This document shows, piece by piece, positions 16,490 through 23,800 of a stretch of DNA of 55,716 bases. Origin of the DNA: Nanobdellota archaeon (lineage in GTDB: Archaea > Nanobdellota > Nanobdellia > Pacearchaeales > GW2011-AR1); assembly GCA_030611805.1 (NCBI GenBank), contig JAUWPB010000004.1:1-55716 (forward strand), given 5' to 3'. Positions within the stretch are counted from its first letter, which is position 1, and the number at the start of each line of letters is the position of its first letter. Made by a program: the position numbers and the translations under genes. The notes under the pieces are model-generated. The model did no database searches and was not told the DNA's origin. It saw nothing but the letters and a program-made list of their open reading frames with translations.

Positions 16490-18004
16490 ATGGAAATAAA
16501 AAAACTAATAGAATCTCTCAGCCCAAATGAAGTAAAAATTCTCCCGCATTTAGAAGAAAACAACATTATAGAAATCTGCAAAAAGTCAAACTTAGATAAA
16601 GTTTCTGTCTTAAGATCTTTAGAATATTTGCAAAATAAAAAAATAGTGCGGCTCTCTTCTGAAAAAAAGAAAATAGTTGAAATAGGAGTTAATGGAGCAT
16701 TGTATCGAAAAAAAGGTCTTCCAGAGAGGAGACTTTTGAATCTTTTGGACGAAAAAAGAATTGTGGAATTTAAAGAAGCCCAAAAAGAAAGTAATTTGTC
16801 TGATGATGAATTTAAAGTATCTATTGGAGTATTAAAGAAAAAAGCCATGATTGAATTGAAAAATAGGAAGATAATTTTTAGTGCGAACAAAGAAGAGATG
16901 TCCAAAAAAACTCTTGAAGAATCTTTTATTGAACTTCTTCCCTTAGAATATGATGTTTTATCTCCTGAACAGCTTTACGCATTAAAATCGCTGCAAAGTA
17001 GAAAAGACATAATTCAAATTAGAGAAGAAAAAACAATCAATATTGAAATTACTGATTTAGGTAAAAAAATAATTGATTCTAAAATAAAAACCCAAAATTT
17101 AATTGAGCAGATAACTCCTGAAATTTTAAAAAAAGATTCTCAATGGAAAGGAAAAAAATTCAGACGATATGACATTACTTCGTCTGTTCCGGCAATCAGC
17201 GGGGGGAAAAGGCATTTTGTTAATCAGGCAATAGATTATGGGAGAAAGATTTGGACAGAAATGGGATTTAAAGAAATGACAGGCAATTTTGTTCAGAGTT
17301 CTTTTTGGAATTTTGACGCATTGTTTACTGCACAAGACCATCCGGTTAGAGAAATTCATGATACATTTTTTATAAACAAAAAAGTTGAACTTCCGGATAA
17401 GAAGATTGTAGAAGCTGTAAAAAAATCGCACGAAAAGGGTATAACTGGGAGTAAAGGATGGAGATATGATTGGGACAAAGAAGAAGCTAAACGTTTAGTT
17501 TTAAGGACGCATACGACCTGTTTGTCTGCTCAAACTCTTTCAAAATTAAAACCTAAAGATTTGCCTGCTAAGTTTTTTGCAATTGGAGCGAATTTTAGAA
17601 ATGAAACAATTGACTGGAACCACGGATTTGAACTTTTGCAAACAGAAGGAATCGTTGTTGATCCAAATGCAAACTTTAGACACTTATTGGGTTATTTGAA
17701 ACAGTTTGCTAAGAAAATGGGTTTTGAAAAGATTCGATTCAGACCAGCATATTTTCCATATACAGAACCTTCTGTTGAAGGAGATGTCTGGAATGAAGAA
17801 AGAAAAGAATGGGTTGAATATATTGCAGCAGGGATTTTTAGACCTGAAGTAACAGAACCTTTGCTCGGAAAACCAATACCTGTTCTTGCATGGGGTCCGG
17901 GATTTGGAAGAATGATAATGAATTTATTTGATGTAAAGGATATTAGAGAATTAAACAAAAATGATTTAACTAAATTAAGAAAAATGAAATTTTTAATGAA
18001 ATAA
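16490..18004 (+). CDS. pheS: Phenylalanine--tRNA ligase alpha subunit
   Basis: The 504-residue archaeal/eukaryal-type alpha chain has N-terminal winged-helix domains (residues 1-190) followed by the class II catalytic domain. Motif-like stretches include GFKEMTGNFVQSSFWNFDAL near residue 255, LRTHTTCLSAQTL near 340, FRNETIDWNHGFELLQTEG (motif 2 region) near 365 and FRPAYFPYTEPSVEGD near 415. GPGFGRMIMNLFD near 470 is motif 3. It charges tRNA-Phe as a heterotetramer with PheT. The stop lies one base before a start codon at 18006 that belongs to an inserted ORF, not to the functional pheT. Confidence 0.96.
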   Translation: MEIKKLIESLSPNEVKILPHLEENNIIEICKKSNLDKVSVLRSLEYLQNKKIVRLSSEKKKIVEIGVNGALYRKKGLPERRLLNLLDEKRIVEFKEAQKESNLSDDEFKVSIGVLKKKAMIELKNRKIIFSANKEEMSKKTLEESFIELLPLEYDVLSPEQLYALKSLQSRKDIIQIREEKTINIEITDLGKKIIDSKIKTQNLIEQITPEILKKDSQWKGKKFRRYDITSSVPAISGGKRHFVNQAIDYGRKIWTEMGFKEMTGNFVQSSFWNFDALFTAQDHPVREIHDTFFINKKVELPDKKIVEAVKKSHEKGITGSKGWRYDWDKEEAKRLVLRTHTTCLSAQTLSKLKPKDLPAKFFAIGANFRNETIDWNHGFELLQTEGIVVDPNANFRHLLGYLKQFAKKMGFEKIRFRPAYFPYTEPSVEGDVWNEERKEWVEYIAAGIFRPEVTEPLLGKPIPVLAWGPGFGRMIMNLFDVKDIRELNKNDLTKLRKMKFLMK

Positions 18005-18005
18005 A

Positions 18006-18449
18006 ATGGCAAACATAAAATTTTCAAGAAAAATATTTGAAAAAGATATTATTAAAATAGGGACTACAAGTTTTGTTGAAGAAGGAAAAGAATATTTTAC
18101 AGAATTTAAGATTACTCCAAAAACTAAAAAGTATCTTGAAAATGAAAGAATCTCTTTGGCGTGTTTATTACCAGAAGCATGGGAATGGTATGAAGTGATA
18201 CTTTTTGACTTAATAGACGAAGACGTCGACGGCATTCCAGATAAAAAGTTTGGAAATAAATTTGAAGTTATATATTATGGGATAATTGAATCTAGAAATT
18301 ACACTGTAGAAGACATAATCGAGAAGGGTTTCGAAGAAGATATAAAAAAGTTGAAAGAAAAATCAATTTTAGAATCAGAAATGGAAGTAAAAAGTGTAAA
18401 AAACAAAGATAAAGAATTTTCAGTTAAATATATATTAATTAAAAAATAA
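18006..18449 (+). CDS. Cargo ORF whose first 14 codons copy the pheT start
   Basis: The 147-residue product begins MANIKFSRKIFEKD, as in PheT, and then diverges completely into a charged, Lys/Glu-rich protein (IIKIGTTSFVEEGKEYFTEF..., later EAWEWYEVILFDLIDEDVDG). At DNA level 18006-18046 equals 18626-18666 at 40 of 41 bases. The ORF therefore occupies pheT's native position, one base after the pheS stop, and would be translated from pheT's original start. The remaining domain is not recognised. It is either a real chimeric protein or a stub fused by chance to an open frame. Confidence 0.6.
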   Translation: MANIKFSRKIFEKDIIKIGTTSFVEEGKEYFTEFKITPKTKKYLENERISLACLLPEAWEWYEVILFDLIDEDVDGIPDKKFGNKFEVIYYGIIESRNYTVEDIIEKGFEEDIKKLKEKSILESEMEVKSVKNKDKEFSVKYILIKK

Positions 18450-18450
18450 A

Positions 18451-18615
18451 ATGAAACAATCAATTAAATTAAATAATTCGTTTAACTTTCTGCACGCGAT
18501 TTTCAGCGGAGGCAATTTAAAAAATCGCCCAACCGCAATGGAAGGGAAGGTTACGCGAAGGAAAGCAAATCAAAAGATTTGCATGTTTCCCGACGAAACT
18601 TGGGAAAAACCGTAG
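18451..18615 (+). CDS. Doubtful 54-residue ORF in a GC-richer segment before pheT
   Basis: An ATG directly after the preceding stop opens a 54-codon frame (MKQSIKLNNSFNFLHAIFSG...) through a stretch of higher GC than its surroundings (about 18490-18620). The segment includes an 8-bp inverted repeat (GCGATTTT at 18496-18503, AAAATCGC at 18521-18528). Codon use differs from the neighbours. It may be foreign noncoding DNA or a structured RNA rather than a gene. It abuts the real pheT start by 10 bases. Confidence 0.3.
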   Translation: MKQSIKLNNSFNFLHAIFSGGNLKNRPTAMEGKVTRRKANQKICMFPDETWEKP

Positions 18616-18625
18616 GTGTCCTCGC

Positions 18626-20272
18626 ATGGCTAACATAAAATTTTCAAGAAAAATATTTGAAAAAGAAGTAGGAAAACTTGATGAGAAAATGCAGAATCGG
18701 ATTGCCATGTTTGGAACTACTTTGGAGAGTTTTAATGACAAGGAAATGGAACTTGAAATAAATCCAGATCGTCCTGATATTATTTCTTATCAGGGATTCA
18801 AAAGGTCTTTCCTTGCTTTTTTAGGGGAAAAAACAGGATTGAAAAAATATAAAATAAACAAACCAGAAAAAAATTACAAGGTAATTATAGATTCTTCTGT
18901 AAAGAATATCCGTCCTTATACTGCTTGCGCAATTGTCAAAGGATTAAGATTTAATGATGAAAAAATAAAAGAACTGGTTGAGATACAGGAAAAATTGCAT
19001 TTTACTATAGGAAGAAAAAGAAAAAAGCTTGCGATAGGGATTTATCCTTTGGAAAAAATTAAACTGCCAATAACTTTCAAGGCATTAGAGCCAGATAAAA
19101 TAAAGTTTATTCCTTTGGAATCAGAAAAGGAAATGTCCGGGCTTCAAATTCTTCAAAGACATCCTGCAGGAAGAGATTATGCCCATCTTTTAGCAGGGAA
19201 AGAAAAATTTCCGATATTTACTGATGCGGATAATAATATTTTAAGCATGCCTCCAATAATCAACTCTCAATTAACAGGAAAGATAACAGAAAAAACAAAA
19301 GATGTTTTCATAGAATGTTCTGGTTTTGATTTTGAAATTTTAAAAAAATGTCTCAACATAATCGTAACAAGTTTAGCAGATATGGGAGGGAATATTTATC
19401 AAATGGAATTAAAATATAAGAGAAAACAAATCACCCCGGATTTAACTCCGGAGAAAGCAAAAATATCTTTAGAAAATACAAACAAACTTTTGGGATTGAA
19501 TCTTAAAGAGAAAGAACTTAAACAATTAATCAAAAAGATGGGGCATGATTATAATAAAAGTTTTGTTGAAATTCCTGCATGGCGGACAGATATTCTGCAT
19601 GAGGTTGATTTAATTGAAGATGTTGCAATTGCTTATGGTTATGAAAACTTTGTTCCTGAAATTCCGGAGATAGCGACCATAGGACAGGAAGATACAAAAG
19701 AAATAATCAAAAGAAAACTTTCAGATATTTTTACCGGACTTGACATGCTGGAAGTTTCAAATTATCATTTAACAATTAAAAAAGATCAGTTTACAAAAAT
19801 GGGAGTTCAGGAAAAGCAAGAAAAGAACTTTGTGGAATTAGAAGAATCAAAAACAAATTATACAATTTTAAGAAAAGACATTGTACATTATTTGTTGAAA
19901 GTTTTTTCAGAGAATATAGATTCAGAATATCCTCAGGCGATTTTTGAGACAGGAAAAGTTTTTGTGTTGGAAAATGAAATACTTGAAAAAGAAAATCTTG
20001 CAGCAGCGATTGCTCCTGGAAACTTTACACAGGCAAAACAAGTTCTTGAATATTTATTTAGGATGATTGATATAAAAATAAGTTTGAAAGAACCAAAAGA
20101 ATGCCCTTTGCATTTTATTGAAGGCAGAGTTGCAGAGATAATTTTAAAAAATAAATCAATCGGATTTATTGGAGAGGTTCACCCTAAGATTTTAAAGAAC
20201 TGGAAAATAAAAATGCCTGTTGCATTGTTTGAGATTAATCTTGAAGAAGTTTTTGAGGCGTTGAAAGAGTAG
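18626..20272 (+). CDS. pheT: Phenylalanine--tRNA ligase beta subunit
   Basis: The 548-residue length and order of domains match the archaeal PheT: an N-terminal region, B3/B4 editing domain (FTIGRKRKKLAIGIYPLEKI near residue 125; HPAGRDYAHLLAG near 180), B5 (KMGHDYNKSFVEIPAWRTDI near 302, then EVDLIEDVAIAYGYENF) and a catalytic-like core (ESKTNYTILRKDIVHYLLKV; CPLHFIEGRVAEII). It forms the heterotetramer with PheS. The gene is complete, but copies of its first 41 bases lie upstream at 18006 and of its last 42 bases downstream at 20988, each separated from it by unrelated ORFs. Confidence 0.96.
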   Translation: MANIKFSRKIFEKEVGKLDEKMQNRIAMFGTTLESFNDKEMELEINPDRPDIISYQGFKRSFLAFLGEKTGLKKYKINKPEKNYKVIIDSSVKNIRPYTACAIVKGLRFNDEKIKELVEIQEKLHFTIGRKRKKLAIGIYPLEKIKLPITFKALEPDKIKFIPLESEKEMSGLQILQRHPAGRDYAHLLAGKEKFPIFTDADNNILSMPPIINSQLTGKITEKTKDVFIECSGFDFEILKKCLNIIVTSLADMGGNIYQMELKYKRKQITPDLTPEKAKISLENTNKLLGLNLKEKELKQLIKKMGHDYNKSFVEIPAWRTDILHEVDLIEDVAIAYGYENFVPEIPEIATIGQEDTKEIIKRKLSDIFTGLDMLEVSNYHLTIKKDQFTKMGVQEKQEKNFVELEESKTNYTILRKDIVHYLLKVFSENIDSEYPQAIFETGKVFVLENEILEKENLAAAIAPGNFTQAKQVLEYLFRMIDIKISLKEPKECPLHFIEGRVAEIILKNKSIGFIGEVHPKILKNWKIKMPVALFEINLEEVFEALKE

Positions 20273-20305
20273 GAGATTGGAATCAGAAAAAATAAAACTA
20301 AAGAA

Positions 20306-20935
20306 TTACTTGCCTACATAACCCTTAGCAATTCTTTCCACTAAAGAAATTTTATTGTCAGGTTCTCTTAATCCTTCTCCTAATTTTAGAGACATCTCCT
20401 GAATTTTATAATCATCTGTTTTTAATCTTTCAAGATAATCATCTAAGTTTAAGGAACTATTATGCATAAAACCAACTAATGAAATTTCTGAATTAGGTAA
20501 CTTGTATTCAAATACAATGTTTGGAAAATCGTGAAAACTTAATTGGTATCTATCACGATTATTTGGAACAACAATTAAAGGAAAATTCCACTTACTTTGT
20601 TTACTCTTTTTGGCATAAAGAATTCTTTTTTCAGGGCTAACAGATTGCTCAAAAATATTACTAATTTCATCTTCAAATTCTTTAATTGATCTTTGAAAAC
20701 TATCTATTTCAAAATCATTTGAGATATAATTAATTCCAAAATCATTTTTTAAAATTTCTTTATCTTTAATTGATACTTTCTGACAAGTGAAAAGATTATA
20801 TTCCTCTGTTCCTTGTAAAAGAACAGCATGGTCATCAATTTCAGATTGTGCAATCAAATTACCACAAAGCCCATTAGTTTTAGAATTTCTCCCTTTGAAT
20901 TCTTTTAAGATTCCAGTAATTTTATACTCGGTCAT
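20306..20935 (-). CDS. Hypothetical protein inserted downstream of pheT
   Basis: The 209-residue product starts MTEYKITGILKEFKGRNSKT and appears soluble; no domain is recognised. It is convergent with pheT and has its own promoter: a TATA-like GGTTTATAAATG on the minus strand at about 20955-20967 lies about 25 bases upstream of its start. Just beyond that promoter lies a displaced pheT 3' end (20988-21029), so this gene appears to be cargo of an insertion at the end of pheT. Confidence 0.6.
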   Translation of the reverse strand: MTEYKITGILKEFKGRNSKTNGLCGNLIAQSEIDDHAVLLQGTEEYNLFTCQKVSIKDKEILKNDFGINYISNDFEIDSFQRSIKEFEDEISNIFEQSVSPEKRILYAKKSKQSKWNFPLIVVPNNRDRYQLSFHDFPNIVFEYKLPNSEISLVGFMHNSSLNLDDYLERLKTDDYKIQEMSLKLGEGLREPDNKISLVERIAKGYVGK

Positions 20936-20987
20936 GATAATAAAGTTGGAATATCATTTATAAACCTTTCTTTTATGATACTACTAT

Positions 20988-21029
20988 AAAATTAATTTGG
21001 AAGAAGTTTTTAGGGTGTTGGAAAATTAA
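20988..21029 (+). pseudogene. Displaced 3' end fragment of pheT
   Basis: The 42 bases translate to KINLEEVFRVLEN-stop, against EINLEEVFEALKE-stop at the end of PheT (20231-20272). DNA identity is 31 of 42 without gaps, including GAAGAAGTTTTT, and the frame and stop position agree. No other part of pheT precedes it; the 209-residue gene's promoter does. Confidence 0.75.
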
Positions 21030-21262
21030 ATTGTAAATGGTTCATTAAGAACTTCATAAAAACTATCCATTTCTGGAGGTGTTGCTCTACGTGAATAAAA
21101 TCTCCCACATTCTGCGCAATAACAATGTGCCTTAGTTTGAAAATGATAAATGAAAATTGATTGAACTTCTTCTCCAAGATGCCCTTTCTTAGCACATGCT
21201 TCTTGTTTTTGAGCGATTTTATTCAAACGATTCATTAAATTTTCAAATTTAGATTCATCCAT
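21026..21262 (-). CDS. Small zinc-binding hypothetical protein
   Basis: The 78-residue product starts MDESKFENLMNRLNKIAQKQ and carries Cys/His residues spaced as a possible zinc ribbon (ACAKKGH near residue 23; HCYCAECGRFYSRR near 46). No named family is recognised. Its last bases overlap the pheT remnant by 4 bases. The next gene upstream on the same strand ends 41 bases away. Confidence 0.6.
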   Translation of the reverse strand: MDESKFENLMNRLNKIAQKQEACAKKGHLGEEVQSIFIYHFQTKAHCYCAECGRFYSRRATPPEMDSFYEVLNEPFTI

Positions 21263-21302
21263 CTTAAAAATATTAAGAATTACTTATTTAATAATATTTC
21301 CC

Positions 21303-21788
21303 CTATCCAAAATAACCTTTACCATTCACTTCAACTTTATTTCCTAAATTATTTTTCATCACATCAAGAACATCCAGCACATCTTTTTTTATTTCCTGCC
21401 ACATCTTATAAGATTCTTTCACAAAATCTGCTTCTTTTTCTTCTTCAAAATTAATATCTAATTCAATTAATCTAATTTCTGTTTTTGATAATTGGCCATA
21501 AATATTTGTCAGCTTCTTTTTTTCTTTAATTCCAATTGATTTAATAATAGAAAATATAAACATCGGAGCATTTACTGGATTTAAAATAGCTTCAACAAAT
21601 CTCAAATAATTTGAAAATTTATCTGCCAGGAATTTTCTTATTTCCCTTATTAAAAAATCTGTTTCAATTTCTGCAACTTTTTCTATCTGAAAATCTTTGT
21701 TCAAGTCATCAAAACTTGGTAAGTCATATTTCTTCTGAATCTTTTGATAATTTTTCTTTAAATTTTCTAAATTAGATTTTTCTTTCAT
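21303..21788 (-). CDS. Hypothetical coiled-coil protein
   Basis: The 161-residue product starts MKEKSNLENLKKNYQKIQKK and is predominantly charged and helical. One moderately hydrophobic stretch (VEAILNPVNAPMFIFSIIKS, about residues 63-82) may be an amphipathic or membrane-dipping helix. No family is recognised. It lies between tRNA-Thr and the small zinc-binding gene on the same strand. Confidence 0.6.
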   Translation of the reverse strand: MKEKSNLENLKKNYQKIQKKYDLPSFDDLNKDFQIEKVAEIETDFLIREIRKFLADKFSNYLRFVEAILNPVNAPMFIFSIIKSIGIKEKKKLTNIYGQLSKTEIRLIELDINFEEEKEADFVKESYKMWQEIKKDVLDVLDVMKNNLGNKVEVNGKGYFG

Positions 21789-21826
21789 ATAAAAAGTTAA
21801 GAATAAGGTTATTTAAAGTTGTTGGA

Positions 21827-21899
21827 AGCCTCAGCTGGGGATTGAACCCAGGACCTCTACATTACCGATGTAACACTCTACCAACTGAGCTACTGAGGC
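21827..21899 (-). tRNA. tRNA-Thr (GGT)
   Basis: Reading the minus strand, acceptor GCCTCAG pairs with CTGAGGC, the D-arm is GCTCAGTTGGTAGAGT, the anticodon loop TCGGTAA sits between TTACA and TGTAG, and the T-arm is CTGGG-TTCAATC-CCCAG. The anticodon GGT gives Thr; discriminator T. No intron and no encoded CCA. Confidence 0.95.
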
Positions 21900-21955
21900 A
21901 TAGTTGATAATTTTTTTAGAACTATATAAAATTTAGGTTTGGACAACTTTGCAAA

Positions 21956-22267
21956 TTATTTTTTCATTGTCCTTAAAAAAAAGAATACTAAGAGAACTAT
22001 TAAAAATGCAAGTGAGACAAATCCAAAAATCATTGAAAGCAAAAAAAACAAATTGTTATAAATTTCGTTGTTTGAAACATTATAGATAACAAATGAAAGA
22101 ATAAATAAAATTGCGAACAAAATTAAATTTTTTAAAACAAGATTAATTTTTAGTCTATCTGAACGAACTAATTTTTTAGGTTTACGAACAACTTTTTTAG
22201 TTGTCTTCTTGGAAACTTTTCTTACAGATTTCTTTATAACTTTTTTCACCTTCTTTTTTACTACCAT
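21956..22267 (-). CDS. Small membrane protein with Lys-rich head
   Basis: The 103-residue product starts with an extremely basic head (VVKKKVKKVIKKSVRKVSKK) like histone or DNA-binding tails, followed by two membrane helices (about residues 48-66 and 74-98, rich in Leu, Ile and Phe) and ends MKK. The basic head would face the cytoplasm and could tether nucleic acid or ribosomes to the membrane. No family is recognised. Confidence 0.6.
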   Translation of the reverse strand: MVVKKKVKKVIKKSVRKVSKKTTKKVVRKPKKLVRSDRLKINLVLKNLILFAILFILSFVIYNVSNNEIYNNLFFLLSMIFGFVSLAFLIVLLVFFFLRTMKK

Positions 22268-22303
22268 CTTATAATATATATTAGAGAATATAGTTTATAA
22301 ATA

Positions 22304-22690
22304 TTACTCTAAAAATTGAAATTTTTCTCCTATATTAGTATTATTCCCTTTCCAATCCATTCGAATTGCATAAATTGTCATTGCCTTCATGTTTCCAAAA
22401 ATAGAGCCGAGCCAAGAAACATAAAGCTTTGTTGCAGTTAACATTCCTGGGATGGTTGCATAATCTATCTCTTGCCCTCTAAGAGTAACAGTAAAGCTAA
22501 CATAAGTAAATAATATTAATGCTATTAAAAATATTGCAAATAATTTATGTTTTAATCTTTTTATTTCGATTACCACCCATATGGCTATAATTAAAACAGC
22601 CATGACAAATAAAGTAATTCCGACCACCATTGAAATTAAAAGAACAAAGAGTATAAAAATATTTCGGAGAAAAGAATTTTGCACTTTCAA
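22304..22690 (-). CDS. Hypothetical polytopic membrane protein
   Basis: The 128-residue product has three hydrophobic helices (about residues 8-28, 30-45 and 50-70) and a shorter polar C-terminal half. The start is uncertain: the frame opens with TTG at 22690, a GTG follows two codons later, and the first ATG is well inside the first helix. No family is recognised. Confidence 0.5.
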   Translation of the reverse strand: MKVQNSFLRNIFILFVLLISMVVGITLFVMAVLIIAIWVVIEIKRLKHKLFAIFLIALILFTYVSFTVTLRGQEIDYATIPGMLTATKLYVSWLGSIFGNMKAMTIYAIRMDWKGNNTNIGEKFQFLE

Positions 22691-22756
22691 AAGATATTAT
22701 CAAAGAATTATCTACAGAGCATAAATTTTAATACTCTTTTGACAAAAGAAATTCAT

Positions 22757-22829
22757 AGCCCTGTAGTACAGTGGTCAAGTATTTCGGACTCTGAATCCGG
22801 AGACCCAGGTTCGAATCCTGGCAGGGCTA
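22757..22829 (+). tRNA. tRNA-Gln (CTG)
   Basis: Acceptor AGCCCTG pairs with CAGGGCT, the D-arm is GTACAGTGGTCAAGTAT, the anticodon loop CTCTGAA lies between TCGGA and TCCGG, and the T-arm is CAGG-TTCGAATC-CTGG. Anticodon CTG gives Gln; discriminator A. The 3' 14 bases and two following bases are repeated 68 bases downstream. Confidence 0.95.
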
Positions 22830-22898
22830 TTGATTCAAACCAAGGTTCGATACCCAAAGAGGGCACGAGGACCTCTTCGAGGATCCTGGCAGGGCTAT
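22815..22898 (+). repeat. Direct repeat of the tRNA-Gln 3' end around a 52-base insert
   Basis: ATCCTGGCAGGGCTAT occurs at 22815-22830 and again, exactly, at 22883-22898. The 52 bases between include a T-loop-like GGTTCGATA and a GC-rich run (GAGGGCACGAGGACCTC) unlike the local composition. This is the attL/attR-like layout left by insertion into a tRNA 3' end, but on a very small scale. Confidence 0.8.
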
Positions 22899-22964
22899 AT
22901 TAAAAATAAATTCTGACAAAACTTTAATCAATAAATTTAAATAGATTATATTCATTAGTTATAT

Positions 22965-23216
22965 ATGGTAGAAAAAGAGGTCGGAAAAGTTTCCGGTTAC
23001 TTTAGCCATGTGGAAGTTGCTGCTATAAAGTTGTCAGCAGGATTGAAAGTTGGAGATAAAATACATATAAAGGGTCATACAACTGACATTGAACAAAATG
23101 TAGAGGGCATACAAATAGAAAAGAAAGAAGTGAAAAAAGCAAAAAAGGGCGACCACATTGGAATAAAAGTTTCTGAAAAAGTAAGACCACATGATAAGGT
23201 GTTTTTAGTGAAATAG
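22965..23216 (+). CDS. EF-Tu domain II-like small protein
   Basis: The 83-residue beta-barrel-like protein (MVEKEVGKVSGYFSHVEVAA...) resembles the second domain of translation GTPases: a GKVSGYF start, GLKVGDKIHIKGHTTDIEQ, and KKGDHIGIKVSEKVRPHDKV matching the G-D-x-V/I-G pattern. Stand-alone copies annotated as elongation-factor-like proteins are widespread in archaea; the exact role is unknown. A TATA-like ATTTAAATAG (22933-22942) lies about 26 bases before the ATG. Confidence 0.82.
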   Translation: MVEKEVGKVSGYFSHVEVAAIKLSAGLKVGDKIHIKGHTTDIEQNVEGIQIEKKEVKKAKKGDHIGIKVSEKVRPHDKVFLVK

Positions 23217-23348
23217 ATTATTTTTAATTCATGTTTATGGACATAGAAGTAATTAATAAAAACTGAAACAAAAATATTAATTGGGCATTCATCTTGCGAG
23301 TTTAACGAGTGCAAATATTTTTAAATTAATTTGATCTCTTTTATTAAA

Positions 23349-23377
23349 GCCCCGATAGTTCAGATGCCAAGAATTCC
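23349..23377 (+). pseudogene. tRNA-Glu 5' fragment with its own promoter
   Basis: These 29 bases match the first 29 of the tRNA-Glu at 23510 with one difference (position 17, T for G). A TATA-like TTTTTAAATT lies about 30 bases upstream. The anticodon loop, T-arm and acceptor 3' strand do not follow. Instead there is a hairpin (TTTACTCTTG at 23387-23396 with CAAGAGCAAA) and then CCCTTTCAC, which resembles a Glu(TTC) anticodon loop without a T-arm. Confidence 0.7.
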
Positions 23378-23509
23378 TATTCCCAATTTACTCTTGCTTA
23401 TTAATATTGATTTTACTACAAGAGCAAATTACTCACCCTTTCACAGACGTCGGCATACTGAGTATTCTAAAAATTTATAAATAGAAATCTAATTAGTTTA
23501 GTAAGTTAT

Positions 23510-23686
23510 GCCCCGATAGTTCAGAGGCCAAGAATTCCGCCCTCTCAAGAAATGTTTTTGAATTTTTAAATAAATTTTAAAACTAGAGAGGTGATTTAGT
23601 CTCGATGAGAGGAAAAATCTATGCATCTCAATGCAACCTTCTCTTGGAGAACGGCGGTGACCCGAGTTCGAATCTCGGTCGGGGCG
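23510..23686 (+). tRNA. tRNA-Glu (CTC) with an intron of about 104 bases
   Basis: Acceptor GCCCCGA pairs with TCGGGGC, the D-arm is GTTC...GAAT, the anticodon stem CCGCC/GGCGG holds the loop CTCTCA-[intron]-C, and the T-arm is CCGAG-TTCGAAT-CTCGG. The intron is at the usual archaeal place after position 37 (about 23548-23651); TCTCAAGA near its start can pair with TCTTGGAGA at its end to form a bulge-helix-bulge-like site. A TATA box (AAATTTATAAAT, about 23470-23482) lies about 30 bases upstream. Confidence 0.88.
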
Positions 23687-23800
23687 TTTCAAATATTCCT
23701 TAGCCACTAATTCAAATAAAAAATACGAGCTTCGGACGAGCAGAGTGAGAATGTTGGCGGGGGCATATTATTTAATAAACTCTTGATTCTTTAACATTTT

